DNA of 64,000 nt from CAZNPH01 sp964574985. Its GTDB lineage: Bacteria; Bacteroidota; Bacteroidia; Bacteroidales; SM23-62. Below the pieces are notes generated by a model. It did no database searches. It worked only from the letters and a program-made list of their open reading frames with translations, and was not told where the DNA came from. Position 1 is the first letter of the stretch. Each line of letters begins with the position of its first letter. Shown one piece after another: positions 34,261 through 42,765 of the stretch. The position numbers were made by a program, and so were the translations under genes. The stretch covers positions 1-64,000 of the forward strand of contig CAZNPH010000010.1 of NCBI GenBank assembly GCA_964574985.1, in the 5' to 3' direction.

Positions 34261-35613
34261 TTAATTGTTGCCCAGATATGACCTTATACATCTGAAGCCG
34301 ATAAAGGATTTTGTAGAATCCTGATATTCGTAATCCCTGGAACTGACCTGAAGATAATAAGCAATGTCTTTCCATGAACCGCCCCGGATCACTTTCCTTT
34401 TCATGACATCGGAATCCTGCGGCCTGGCATTGTACTTGTAATCGGGATTCAGGTCATGCCAGAAGAAATATGCCGATTCATCATACGCGTTGGCCGTCCA
34501 TTCGGATACATTCCCGGCCATGTCGTATAGTCCGTATTCGTTGGGTTCGTATGTGCCCACGCGTATGGTGGTCACGCCCCCGTCATCTGCATAGTTGCCA
34601 CGCATGGGCTTGAAATTGGCCAGAAGGCATCCGTCGAGGTTCCGGGTATAGGGACCGCCCCATGGATACATGGATTGCTGAAGGTCTCCGCGTGCGGCGT
34701 ATTCCCATTCGGTTTCCGTGGGAAGGCGGTAATCCTGTACGAAGGGTTGGCCGTCACGGGCCAGGGCGGTGTTGAGCAACATGGTCCTCCAGGTACAGAA
34801 CGCGTTGGCCTGTTTCCAGCTAACCCCAACCACGGGGTAGTTGTCATATGAAGGATGCCAGAAATACATGGTGGCCAGGGGTTCATTGTATGAATAGGTG
34901 AAATCCCGGATCCAGCAAAGGGTATCGGGATATACATTGACTATGTCCCGCATGATGAAATCACCCCTGTTGTTGATGGGGTTTGCATTGCCGTCGATGT
35001 CGTAAACCGTCCCTTCATAGGTGCCCGGTGTGTTGTCTATGTCTTCATCGAAATTGTTCTGGAAGCGGTTGGCGTTTTTGGCTGCCTGCTGGAGATCGAC
35101 CCAGAAATAGCGGTAATTGAGCTTATGTACATTGATCTCCATGCGGCCGAAAAACCTTTCTTCGGGAGCGTAATAAATGGGCTCCACGGCAGCCCTGACA
35201 TCGGGATTGTCCCAGTCGATCTTTTCCTCCCAGTTGATCCTGGGAGTTTCCAGGGGCTCTCCGTCCCCGGTTTCGGTGATGATGAATTCATCGAATTGCT
35301 GCCCCAGGAGCGTCCGGATGATGGAATCCTTTACCCAATAGACGAATTGCCGGTATTCGTTGTTGGTGATCTCCGTTTCATCCATGTAAAAGGGCTCGAC
35401 CGTAACGGTTTTGGTGAATTTGTTCTGCGCCCATGCCACATCCTGGTCACTGGGACCCATGTTGAAACTTCCCTGGGGAACGAAAACCATGCCGAAAGGT
35501 TCAGGCTCAAAGTATTTTTTTCTGCCCTGAACCCCAGTCAGTTCACCAGAGTAGTAATTCTTGCAACTGCTGAAGATCCCAATGAGGACTGTGAGGCAAA
35601 TTAGCTTTTTCAT
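34261..35613 (-). CDS. gldK: Type IX secretion lipoprotein GldK/PorK
   Basis: The 450-residue lipoprotein has a type II signal peptide ending at Cys17 (LIGIFSSC). The mature part contains an FGE/sulfatase-modifying-like fold: FVPQGSFNMGPSD, then DETEITNNEYRQFV, LPTETEWEYAARG and NVSEWTANAYDE, closing with GGSWKD ... GFRCIRSYLG. It is not a formylglycine-generating enzyme; GldK is a known structural ring component of the type IX system. It overlaps no neighbour. gldL begins 18 bases downstream. Upstream the porP gene is about 85 bases away, with A/T-rich DNA between. Confidence 0.94.
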   Translation of the reverse strand: MKKLICLTVLIGIFSSCKNYYSGELTGVQGRKKYFEPEPFGMVFVPQGSFNMGPSDQDVAWAQNKFTKTVTVEPFYMDETEITNNEYRQFVYWVKDSIIRTLLGQQFDEFIITETGDGEPLETPRINWEEKIDWDNPDVRAAVEPIYYAPEERFFGRMEINVHKLNYRYFWVDLQQAAKNANRFQNNFDEDIDNTPGTYEGTVYDIDGNANPINNRGDFIMRDIVNVYPDTLCWIRDFTYSYNEPLATMYFWHPSYDNYPVVGVSWKQANAFCTWRTMLLNTALARDGQPFVQDYRLPTETEWEYAARGDLQQSMYPWGGPYTRNLDGCLLANFKPMRGNYADDGGVTTIRVGTYEPNEYGLYDMAGNVSEWTANAYDESAYFFWHDLNPDYKYNARPQDSDVMKRKVIRGGSWKDIAYYLQVSSRDYEYQDSTKSFIGFRCIRSYLGNN

Positions 35614-35698
35614 GGCTCAATGGATATTGTTTTCTCTTGTTTCCGGTTTGCTGATGGTAAGCAAATAAATAAATAATTTAATAAAAATAGTGAAAAAA

Positions 35699-36637
35699 TT
35701 ATAAAAATCTAATGCTTCTGTATTTTTGGGGTATTTTCTCCACGCTCAGACTGAAGCAATAGCCTATATATATTTCATGAGACCCATCGCTGTAATTGCC
35801 GATGTCCGAGGTTGAAAAATCATATGAATATCCCAGTTGAATGCCATTGAACAACTCCAGTCCGATCAGCCCGATCAAAGCATCTCCGGCCCTATAGCTA
35901 ACGCCGCCCCAGAATCTTTTATTGTATCGCAGCAAAGCGGTTGCATCCAGCTGGTTGGTCCGGCCGTCGGATTTGATCATGATCGACGGCAGGATCTCAA
36001 ACAGGGGATTGGACATTTGAAAACGGTACCCGCTGACAATATAATAATGCCTGCTCAGGTAAGGGGTGCTTTTCTCATATTTGATTTTGGCTTCATTGAT
36101 GTGGGTGGAGGAAATCCCGAAATACAGGTCATCGGTCAGGTAAAAAGCACCCAAACCCAGATCAAAGGCGATCTGGCTCTCCTGCTGCGGGATGGCTTCG
36201 TCCTGGCTGTCGGGGATGTATGCCGGATCGTCAGGGAAGTACCATTCGGGATCAAGTGCCTTGTTCACGAAACCGAGTCCGGGCCCGATGGCAAGCTCCC
36301 CGTTGCCCAGGGCAAGCCGGTAGGCCAGGTTCAGGTTAATGGACAGATCGGTATTGAATCCGATGTTGTCGCGGCATATGGACAATCCCGCACCGGTGTT
36401 GATTCCGAAAAGCCGGAAAGGGGCATTCGCTTGAAAGAAGGTGGTGGTGGGCGCACCTTCGAAACCCACCCATTGTTCACGATGCAGGGCGCTCAGGCAG
36501 ATCTTGCCGCTGCTTCCCGCAGATGCAGGATTTACAGCCGCCAGGTTGAACATGTACTGGCTGTACTGGGGGTCCTGCTGTGAGAAAACATTTGTCATAC
36601 AAAAAATCAATATAAAAAATACGATCCCCTTTTTCAT
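35699..36637 (-). CDS. porP: PorP/SprF-family outer-membrane protein heading the gldKLMN cluster
   Basis: The 312-residue protein has a signal peptide (to about residue 19) and then QQDPQYSQYMFNLAAVNPASAGSSG, the typical PorP/SprF opening. Beta-strand segments follow and the protein ends with a strand containing GYSYDFSTSDIGNYSDGSHEIYIGYCFSL. In Porphyromonas the order porP-porK-porL-porM-porN is conserved, and this gene occupies the porP position. A second PorP-like protein at 3011-3907 is its paralogue, probably with a different cargo. A -7 element at 36693-36700 on the minus strand would drive transcription from about 36686. Confidence 0.9.
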   Translation of the reverse strand: MKKGIVFFILIFCMTNVFSQQDPQYSQYMFNLAAVNPASAGSSGKICLSALHREQWVGFEGAPTTTFFQANAPFRLFGINTGAGLSICRDNIGFNTDLSINLNLAYRLALGNGELAIGPGLGFVNKALDPEWYFPDDPAYIPDSQDEAIPQQESQIAFDLGLGAFYLTDDLYFGISSTHINEAKIKYEKSTPYLSRHYYIVSGYRFQMSNPLFEILPSIMIKSDGRTNQLDATALLRYNKRFWGGVSYRAGDALIGLIGLELFNGIQLGYSYDFSTSDIGNYSDGSHEIYIGYCFSLSVEKIPQKYRSIRFL

Positions 36638-36692
36638 ATGTCCTTTGTCCTTGCTGATATGAACAGAGTATGGGTTGAGCCGGTAAATTAAC

Positions 36693-36700
36693 CAAAAATA
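36693..36700 (-). promoter_or_regulatory. Bacteroidota -7 promoter element for porP-gldKLMN
   Basis: On the minus strand the sequence is TATTTTTG, an exact TAnnTTTG match. A GTTG on the minus strand (plus CAAC at 36721) lies about 20 bases upstream as a possible -33 element. This would give a leader of about 50 bases before porP. Confidence 0.55.
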
Positions 36701-36829
36701 ATGATCTCCTACAAATTAATCAACACCATCATGTTCATGGCAGTGGACAATCCATAAAATATTTATACATCATTTTACCCGGAAAAGTTTCATAATTTAT
36801 TAACTGATTTGCGGATAAAATGTTTTGGT

Positions 36830-37990
36830 TCAGTTTAGTTTTTTAAAAAAATTGAGCCAGCGGTCAGGCAGTTCCTGGTTGCAGGCCTTGCGGTATTCTT
36901 CGTAGGAGGAGGCCAGGAACAGGGAAGATCCTTTGTTTTCCCCGGCAGGTACCGATGTCCACCAGCGTCCGGTCCGGATGCTTTTGAAAAAGTGGATGTC
37001 CGTATCCATGTCGTTCAGCCGGACGATGAATTTTTTGAAATCCTGTTTGTTTTCGGCCGGATTTTCGGGCTGTCGGCCGGAAAAACCTTCCAGGAAATGC
37101 CAGATCACCTGTGCGGCCAGATGAGCCGTTTGTTCATTCAGGTCCAGGGTGGGATTGATATTGAAAATACCGAAGGCGGACAATTGATCACTCAGTCCGG
37201 CATACCTGGCGATCTGGCAGATCTCCTCACTGGAAAAACCGTTCGGGGAGGGTGAATCGCTTCCCGGTGCATCGGATTGTTTGACCGAGGAAATGTCCAG
37301 ACTCAGCAGGTGGGTGTCCCTCAGAACCGGTTCGATCAGGCCGGTGGATTTGCGGATGATCCCCAGGCGGATCACTTCAAAATGGCGTTCCTGAAGATAA
37401 TCGACATCGGACGGGTCTACAAGATAATTCTGGTGTCCGAGGTTCGCATAGTGGAATAGCGAATCCCGGCCGGCTGCCAGTATGGGAACAAGGTATGAAC
37501 CGGGTTTGACCTGTTCATCCAGGTTTCCCATGTCGAGGCGGGCGTCCAGGGTAGCCAGGCGCACACCGGGTTTGCGGCCCCGGAATGCCAGAAATTGCCC
37601 GTAGGTGAGATCCTGTGAACCGCCGATGGTCACCGGGATCACCCCGTTTTCAAGCAAAAAAGCCGTGATGTCCCGCAGGGCAAAGTAAGTGTCCTTCACG
37701 GTCCGGGCGATCCTGAGGTTGCCCAGGTCGATAATCTTCAGTTTGGGATGTACGCGGTAGAGCTGGTAGAGTTTGTTCCTGACCCGGTCGGGTGCTTCAT
37801 GACTTCCTTTTTTCAGTGCCTGCCGGTCTTCCGGCACACCGAGCAATGCCAGCCGGTAGGGACCGATGCCGGGGATGGGAGTGTTCGGGGTATGTATGCT
37901 GATGTTGCGGCAGAAGAGGGCTTTTTCTGACAGATGGTGGTTTTCGGGTTTTTCCAGGCCCACCGGATCAAAATAGTCGTTGAGGATCAT
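36830..37990 (-). CDS. Arginase/formimidoylglutamase-fold protein with degenerate metal-binding site
   Basis: The 386-residue protein is recognisable as an arginase-superfamily member but lacks several manganese ligands. The first motif, normally G-G-x-H, reads GGSQDLTYG (residues 123-131), with Gln126 in place of His. The second, normally D-A-H-x-D, reads DARLD (149-153), with Arg151 for His. The third, normally S-x-D-x-D, reads SLDIS (230-234), with Ser234 for Asp. Asp149, Asp153 and Asp232 remain. Such a site is unlikely to hold the usual binuclear cluster, so annotation as formimidoylglutamase is doubtful. It overlaps topA by four bases, and porP-gldKLMN lies downstream. From memory of other genomes, this pairing with gldK is common in Bacteroidota, which would hint at a role tied to that locus. 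Confidence 0.8.
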   Translation of the reverse strand: MILNDYFDPVGLEKPENHHLSEKALFCRNISIHTPNTPIPGIGPYRLALLGVPEDRQALKKGSHEAPDRVRNKLYQLYRVHPKLKIIDLGNLRIARTVKDTYFALRDITAFLLENGVIPVTIGGSQDLTYGQFLAFRGRKPGVRLATLDARLDMGNLDEQVKPGSYLVPILAAGRDSLFHYANLGHQNYLVDPSDVDYLQERHFEVIRLGIIRKSTGLIEPVLRDTHLLSLDISSVKQSDAPGSDSPSPNGFSSEEICQIARYAGLSDQLSAFGIFNINPTLDLNEQTAHLAAQVIWHFLEGFSGRQPENPAENKQDFKKFIVRLNDMDTDIHFFKSIRTGRWWTSVPAGENKGSSLFLASSYEEYRKACNQELPDRWLNFFKKLN

Positions 37991-40296
37991 TTTTTCTTTT
38001 GTTTTCCGGATTCACCGATGATCTTCCGGCAATCTTCATAGCTCAGGGATGCGGCATCGGCCTTTCCGGGTATTTTGAAATTTTTTCTGCCCTGTTTGAT
38101 ATAGGGCCCCCAGCGCCCGTGCAGGATTTTCAGTTCAGGATCTTCGTCGAAGGTTTTGATGATCCTGTTCTTTTCCTGTTCCTGCTTTTCCCGGATAACT
38201 TCCTGTGCCCGGTCGATTTTTATGGTAAACACATTGTCCCGGGAAGGATTCAGCGAATAAAATTTCGATTTGTGCCGGATATAGGGGCCGAAACGCCCGA
38301 TTCCCGCCTGAACTTCGCTTCCCTCCAGTTTGCCCAGTGACCTGGGCAGTTTGAACAGCTGAAGGGCTTCATCGAGGGTGATGGTATGAATGCTTTGTCC
38401 TTTCAGCAGACTGGCGAACCTGGGTTTTTCCTGGTCGGTGGATTTGCCCAGCTGAACCATGGGACCGTATCTTCCGATCCGCGCGGTAACCGGTTTGCCT
38501 GTTTCCGGGTCGGTCCCGAGGAGGCGTTCGCCGGTGGTCTTGTTCTTTTCCCCGGTGGCTTTTTCCACCTTTTGGTGGAAGGGATGGTAGAAACGGTCGA
38601 TCATACGGGTCCAGTCCGTTTTCCCGGCGGCAATTTCATCGAATTCCTTTTCAACCCTGGCGGTGAAATTGTAATCCAGGATCTCCCCGAAATTTTCGAC
38701 CAGAAAATCGTTCACGATCATCCCCACATCGGAGGGAAAGAGTTTGTTCTTTTCGGTTCCGTACCGTTCGGTTTCCCTGGATTCTGCCACGCGCCCGTCC
38801 CGGAGCTCCAGCCGGGTGTACTGCCTTTCCCTTCCGGGCCGGCTCTCTTTGACCACGTATCCCCTCTGCTGGATGGTGGATATGATGGGGGCGTATGTGG
38901 ATGGCCTGCCGATCCCCAGCTCTTCGAGTTTTTTAACCAGACTTGCTTCGGTGTATCTGGGCGGGGACTGACTGTATTTTTCCGTGGCCCGGATCGATCC
39001 GGCCTGCAGCGGATCCCCCTTGACCACCGGCGGGAGGAGTCCGCCCGGTTTCTCTTCACTTTCATCATCGGCGGACTCGGTGTATACCCGCAGGAAACCG
39101 TCAAACTTCAGCACTTCTCCCCGGGAAATGAATGTTTTGTCCAATCCGCTTCCGGTAATATAGACCATGGTTTTTTCGAGGCGGGCGTTGCTCATCTGGG
39201 AGGCAAGGGTCCTTTTCCATATCAGGTCGTACAGCTTTTGTTCGGGTCCGCTTCCCGAAATGGTTTTGTTTTCCATGTAGGTGGGGCGTATGGCTTCGTG
39301 CGCCTCCTGCGCCCCTTTGGTACGTGTCCGGTACTGACGGGTCCGGAGGTAGTCCCCACCGAAATCCCTGTCGATGACCTTACTGCATGAAGCAATGGCT
39401 GTACCGGACAAATGGACGGAATCGGTCCGCATATAGGTTATTTTCCCCGATTCATACAGTCTCTGGGCAATGCTCATGGTACGGGAAACCGAAAAGCCCA
39501 GCCTGCGGCTTGCTTCCTGCTGAAGGGTGGATGTGGTGAATGGGGGGGATGGCGATTTGGTGGCAGGTTTTTTGCCTACGTCGCTGACCCGGAAAGTGGC
39601 GGAAGAACAGGATTCCAAAAATCCGGCCGCTTCCGGTTTTGTCCTGAACCTTTGTGAAAGTTCGGCGGGAAGCTTGTGCACATTTCCTTCCTTGTCCCGG
39701 AACAAAAAGACGGCGGTCACCTTGTAGGAAGAAGCAGGGGTAAAGTCTGTGATCTCCCTTTCCCTTTCTACCAGGAGCCTTACCGCAACCGATTGCACAC
39801 GGCCCGCCGACAGGGCCGGCTTGATCTTTTTCCAGAGGACCGGGGACAGTTCGAAGCCCACCAGCCGGTCCAGAACCCTCCGGGCTTGCTGGGAGTTGAC
39901 CAGGTTCCTGTCGATGTCCCTGGGGTTCCTGACCGCATGTTCGATGGCCTGGCTGGTAATTTCATGGAATACGATCCTCCGGGTCTTTTGTGATTCCAGA
40001 TCCAGAACTTCGCAAAGGTGCCATGCAATGGCTTCTCCTTCCCGGTCTTCGTCGCTTGCCAGCCAGACGGTGTTTGCCTTTCCGGAAAGGGTTTTCAGAT
40101 CCCTGACCACTTTTTTCTTGTCATCGGCAATAACATATTCGGGTTGATAGTTATTATGGAGATCAATGCCGAGGTTTTTTTTGGACAGATCCCGCACATG
40201 GCCGAAACTTGATTTGACCAGGAAGTCCGGGCCCAGGAATTTTTCGATGGTCCGGGCTTTGGCCGGGGATTCAACAATGACCAGATTCTCTTCCAT
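37987..40296 (-). CDS. topA: DNA topoisomerase I
   Basis: The 769-residue enzyme has the Toprim domain (VIVESPAKARTIEKFLG at residues 6-22, then SDEDREGEAIAWHL) and the catalytic tyrosine in the ITYMRTDSVHLSG motif. The C-terminus lacks zinc-binding Cys4 clusters. It carries instead repeats with G-R/W-F/Y/W-GP (RYGPMVQLG, GIGRFGPYIRHKSKFYSL, HGRWGPYIKQGRKNFKI), the Toprim_Crpt-type repeats of many Bacteroidota topoisomerases. I chose ATG at 40296 because the conserved Toprim start requires it; 26 upstream codons from 40374 look non-coding. It relaxes negative supercoils. Its stop overlaps the start of the arginase-like gene. Confidence 0.95.
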   Translation of the reverse strand: MEENLVIVESPAKARTIEKFLGPDFLVKSSFGHVRDLSKKNLGIDLHNNYQPEYVIADDKKKVVRDLKTLSGKANTVWLASDEDREGEAIAWHLCEVLDLESQKTRRIVFHEITSQAIEHAVRNPRDIDRNLVNSQQARRVLDRLVGFELSPVLWKKIKPALSAGRVQSVAVRLLVEREREITDFTPASSYKVTAVFLFRDKEGNVHKLPAELSQRFRTKPEAAGFLESCSSATFRVSDVGKKPATKSPSPPFTTSTLQQEASRRLGFSVSRTMSIAQRLYESGKITYMRTDSVHLSGTAIASCSKVIDRDFGGDYLRTRQYRTRTKGAQEAHEAIRPTYMENKTISGSGPEQKLYDLIWKRTLASQMSNARLEKTMVYITGSGLDKTFISRGEVLKFDGFLRVYTESADDESEEKPGGLLPPVVKGDPLQAGSIRATEKYSQSPPRYTEASLVKKLEELGIGRPSTYAPIISTIQQRGYVVKESRPGRERQYTRLELRDGRVAESRETERYGTEKNKLFPSDVGMIVNDFLVENFGEILDYNFTARVEKEFDEIAAGKTDWTRMIDRFYHPFHQKVEKATGEKNKTTGERLLGTDPETGKPVTARIGRYGPMVQLGKSTDQEKPRFASLLKGQSIHTITLDEALQLFKLPRSLGKLEGSEVQAGIGRFGPYIRHKSKFYSLNPSRDNVFTIKIDRAQEVIREKQEQEKNRIIKTFDEDPELKILHGRWGPYIKQGRKNFKIPGKADAASLSYEDCRKIIGESGKQKKK

Positions 40297-40407
40297 ATGC
40301 TTTGCGGGATGGCCTGTTTGAAAAACTTCACAAATTAAAGGAAATCGGTTCCGAAGATCAAATATTTGTTTCAAATATTCTTATTTTTAACGCAAATTCA
40401 GTGCTGC

Positions 40408-42765
40408 ATGGGAAAAAGGATTAAAAGGAAAAGATTATACATATCCTTGTTCTGGGCCCTGTTTTCGCTTCCTTTTGCTGTACTGGCCGTTCTGTTTATC
40501 CTGCTTTACCAGGGCAAGCTCGGGTACGTGCCTACATTCGAAGAACTGGAAAACCCTGAAAACAACCTTGCTTCCGAAGTATACTCGGAAGACAGTGTAC
40601 TGTTGGGGAAGTTTTATTATGAAAACAGGACCTATGTCGATTTTGAAGACCTGTCGGAGAACGTGGTCAATGCTTTGCTGGCTACCGAAGATATAAGGTT
40701 TCACCGCCATTCGGGGATCGATGCCCGGGGACTTGCCCGGGTGTTGTTCAGGACCATCCTGCTCGGACAGAGAAGGTCGGGCGGGGGGAGCACCATTACC
40801 CAGCAGCTGGCGAAGAACCTGTACCCCAGGGATACGGTTTATTACCAGTGGAAGATCACCCGGCTGCTGAACCTGGCGGTGGCCAAGTTCAAGGAATGGA
40901 ACACGGCGGTCAAACTGGAGAGGAATTATGCCAAGAACGAGATAATGGTCATGTATATGAACACGGTTTCGTTCGGCGGACAGGCATACGGGATCAAATC
41001 CGCTGCCCGTACCTTCTTTGACAAATCCCCGGATTCCCTGAAGGTGGAAGAGGCCGCAACCCTGATCGGACTTCTGAGGGCCCCCTCCTATTACAATCCG
41101 GGCAGGCATCCGGAGCGGTCCCGGCTGCGGAGGAACATCGTGCTTTCCCAGATGAACAAGTATGGTTTTATTACTGACCGGACGTATGATTCGCTGAGCA
41201 TATTGCCCATAGAGCTCAGGTACAAGGTGCAGTCCCACAATGTCGGGTTGGCCACTTATTTCAGGGAATACCTGCGCGTGATCATGGGGGCGGAAAAACC
41301 GGACCCCGGGAATTATTTTCTTTACAGACAGTATCAGGAAGATTCCGTCGAATGGGAGACCAATCTGCTCTACGGCTGGATTTACAAGAACCGGAAACCC
41401 GACGGTTCTCCGTACAACCTGTACCGGGACGGACTCCGCATCCATACCACCATCCATTCAAAATTGCAGGAATTTGCCGAGGAAGCGGTGCGGGAACATT
41501 TGTCCGCCGACCTGCAGCAGGCATTTTTCGAAGAGAAAGAGGGAAGGGAACAGGCCCCTTTCGATGAAGAGCTGGAACCGGAACAGATCGACCACATCAT
41601 GAACACGGCCGTCCGCCGCACGGAACGTTACCGGCGCCACAGGAACCGGGGATTGTCCAGGGATTCGATCATGGAGGTTTTCAATACCCCCGTGAAAATG
41701 ACCGTTTTCAGCTGGGAAGGGGACCGGGACACCGTAATGACCCCGATGGATTCCATCCGTTATTTCAAGCATTTCCTCCGGGCCGGATTCATGTCCATGG
41801 AGCCTTCCACCGGAAAGGTCAGGGCCTATGTGGGAGGAATCAATTTCCGTTATTTCAAGTACGATCACGTGATGGTGGGTGCACGGCAGGTGGGCTCCAC
41901 CATCAAGCCGTTTCTGTATACCCTGGCCATGCAGGAAGGCTTGTCACCCTGTGACAGGGCACCCAATGTGCCCCAGACTTTCATCGAACATGATTCGGTG
42001 TGGACACCCAGAAACAGCGGGAGCAGCGCATATGAAGGAAAGATGGTCACCCTCAAATGGGGGCTGGCCAATTCGGTGAACAACATTTCTGCCTGGCTGG
42101 TCAAACGGTTCAATCCCCAGGCAGTGATCGACATCATTGAAAAAATGGGTGTGGAAAGCTATATCATGCCCGTTAATTCCGTGTTTCTGGGCACATCGGA
42201 CATTAAGCTGTCTGAAATGGTGGGAGCTTTTAATACTTATGCCAACCAGGGGGTTTATGTGGAACCCCTGCTGGTTACCCGCATCGAAGACAGGAACGGG
42301 AATGTGCTCTCGGTGTTCAAGCCCAGGCAGGTCGAAGCTATCAGCGAAGAATCGGCCTGCCTGATGATCAAGCTGCTGCAGGCGGTGGTTGATTATCCCA
42401 CGGGTACCGGCCACCGGCTCAGATGGAAATATGAATTCAAGGCACCCCTGGGCGGGAAGACAGGCACCACCCAGAATCATTCCGACGGATGGTTCGTGGG
42501 CATTGCTCCCAAACTGGTCTCCGGGGTATGGGTCGGGGGGGAGGACCGTTCCATCCATTTCGACGGGATCAGCCTGGGGCAGGGAGCCAATATGGCCCTG
42601 CCCATATTTGCCCTGTATATGAAAAAAGTGTATGAAAAGCAGCCCCTGGGGATTACCCCTGAAGATGATTTCGAGGAACCCGAAGATTTCGATGTGAAGG
42701 TGGATTGCGGTGCCGAAAGTAAGGGAACGGGTGAGGAGTTCCACCGGGAAATCATTGAATTCTAA
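40408..42765 (+). CDS. Class A penicillin-binding protein 1A (transglycosylase/transpeptidase)
   Basis: The 785-residue protein has one N-terminal membrane anchor (about residues 12-35). The glycosyltransferase 51 domain contains ALLATEDIRFHRHSGIDARGLARVLF (catalytic Glu near residue 96) and GGGSTITQQLAKNLYPRD. The transpeptidase domain has S-T-I-K (catalytic Ser near residue 497), SVNNIS (SxN) and KTGTT near residue 685. It therefore builds and cross-links peptidoglycan. I chose ATG at 40408; a start at 40366 would add 14 residues of uncertain character. It is divergent from topA, and its 3' end overlaps the convergent oligopeptide ATPase gene by four bases. Confidence 0.93.
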   Translation: MGKRIKRKRLYISLFWALFSLPFAVLAVLFILLYQGKLGYVPTFEELENPENNLASEVYSEDSVLLGKFYYENRTYVDFEDLSENVVNALLATEDIRFHRHSGIDARGLARVLFRTILLGQRRSGGGSTITQQLAKNLYPRDTVYYQWKITRLLNLAVAKFKEWNTAVKLERNYAKNEIMVMYMNTVSFGGQAYGIKSAARTFFDKSPDSLKVEEAATLIGLLRAPSYYNPGRHPERSRLRRNIVLSQMNKYGFITDRTYDSLSILPIELRYKVQSHNVGLATYFREYLRVIMGAEKPDPGNYFLYRQYQEDSVEWETNLLYGWIYKNRKPDGSPYNLYRDGLRIHTTIHSKLQEFAEEAVREHLSADLQQAFFEEKEGREQAPFDEELEPEQIDHIMNTAVRRTERYRRHRNRGLSRDSIMEVFNTPVKMTVFSWEGDRDTVMTPMDSIRYFKHFLRAGFMSMEPSTGKVRAYVGGINFRYFKYDHVMVGARQVGSTIKPFLYTLAMQEGLSPCDRAPNVPQTFIEHDSVWTPRNSGSSAYEGKMVTLKWGLANSVNNISAWLVKRFNPQAVIDIIEKMGVESYIMPVNSVFLGTSDIKLSEMVGAFNTYANQGVYVEPLLVTRIEDRNGNVLSVFKPRQVEAISEESACLMIKLLQAVVDYPTGTGHRLRWKYEFKAPLGGKTGTTQNHSDGWFVGIAPKLVSGVWVGGEDRSIHFDGISLGQGANMALPIFALYMKKVYEKQPLGITPEDDFEEPEDFDVKVDCGAESKGTGEEFHREIIEF

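Noticed and set aside
34261..35613. GldK-position gene as a formylglycine-generating enzyme acting on sulfatases.
   Set aside because: It carries a lipobox, sits in the gldKLMN order and matches GldK, a structural protein using the same fold.
40366..40407. Upstream start for PBP1A.
   Set aside because: The 14 extra residues (to 40408) have no family character; the basic anchor start MGKRIKRK is better.
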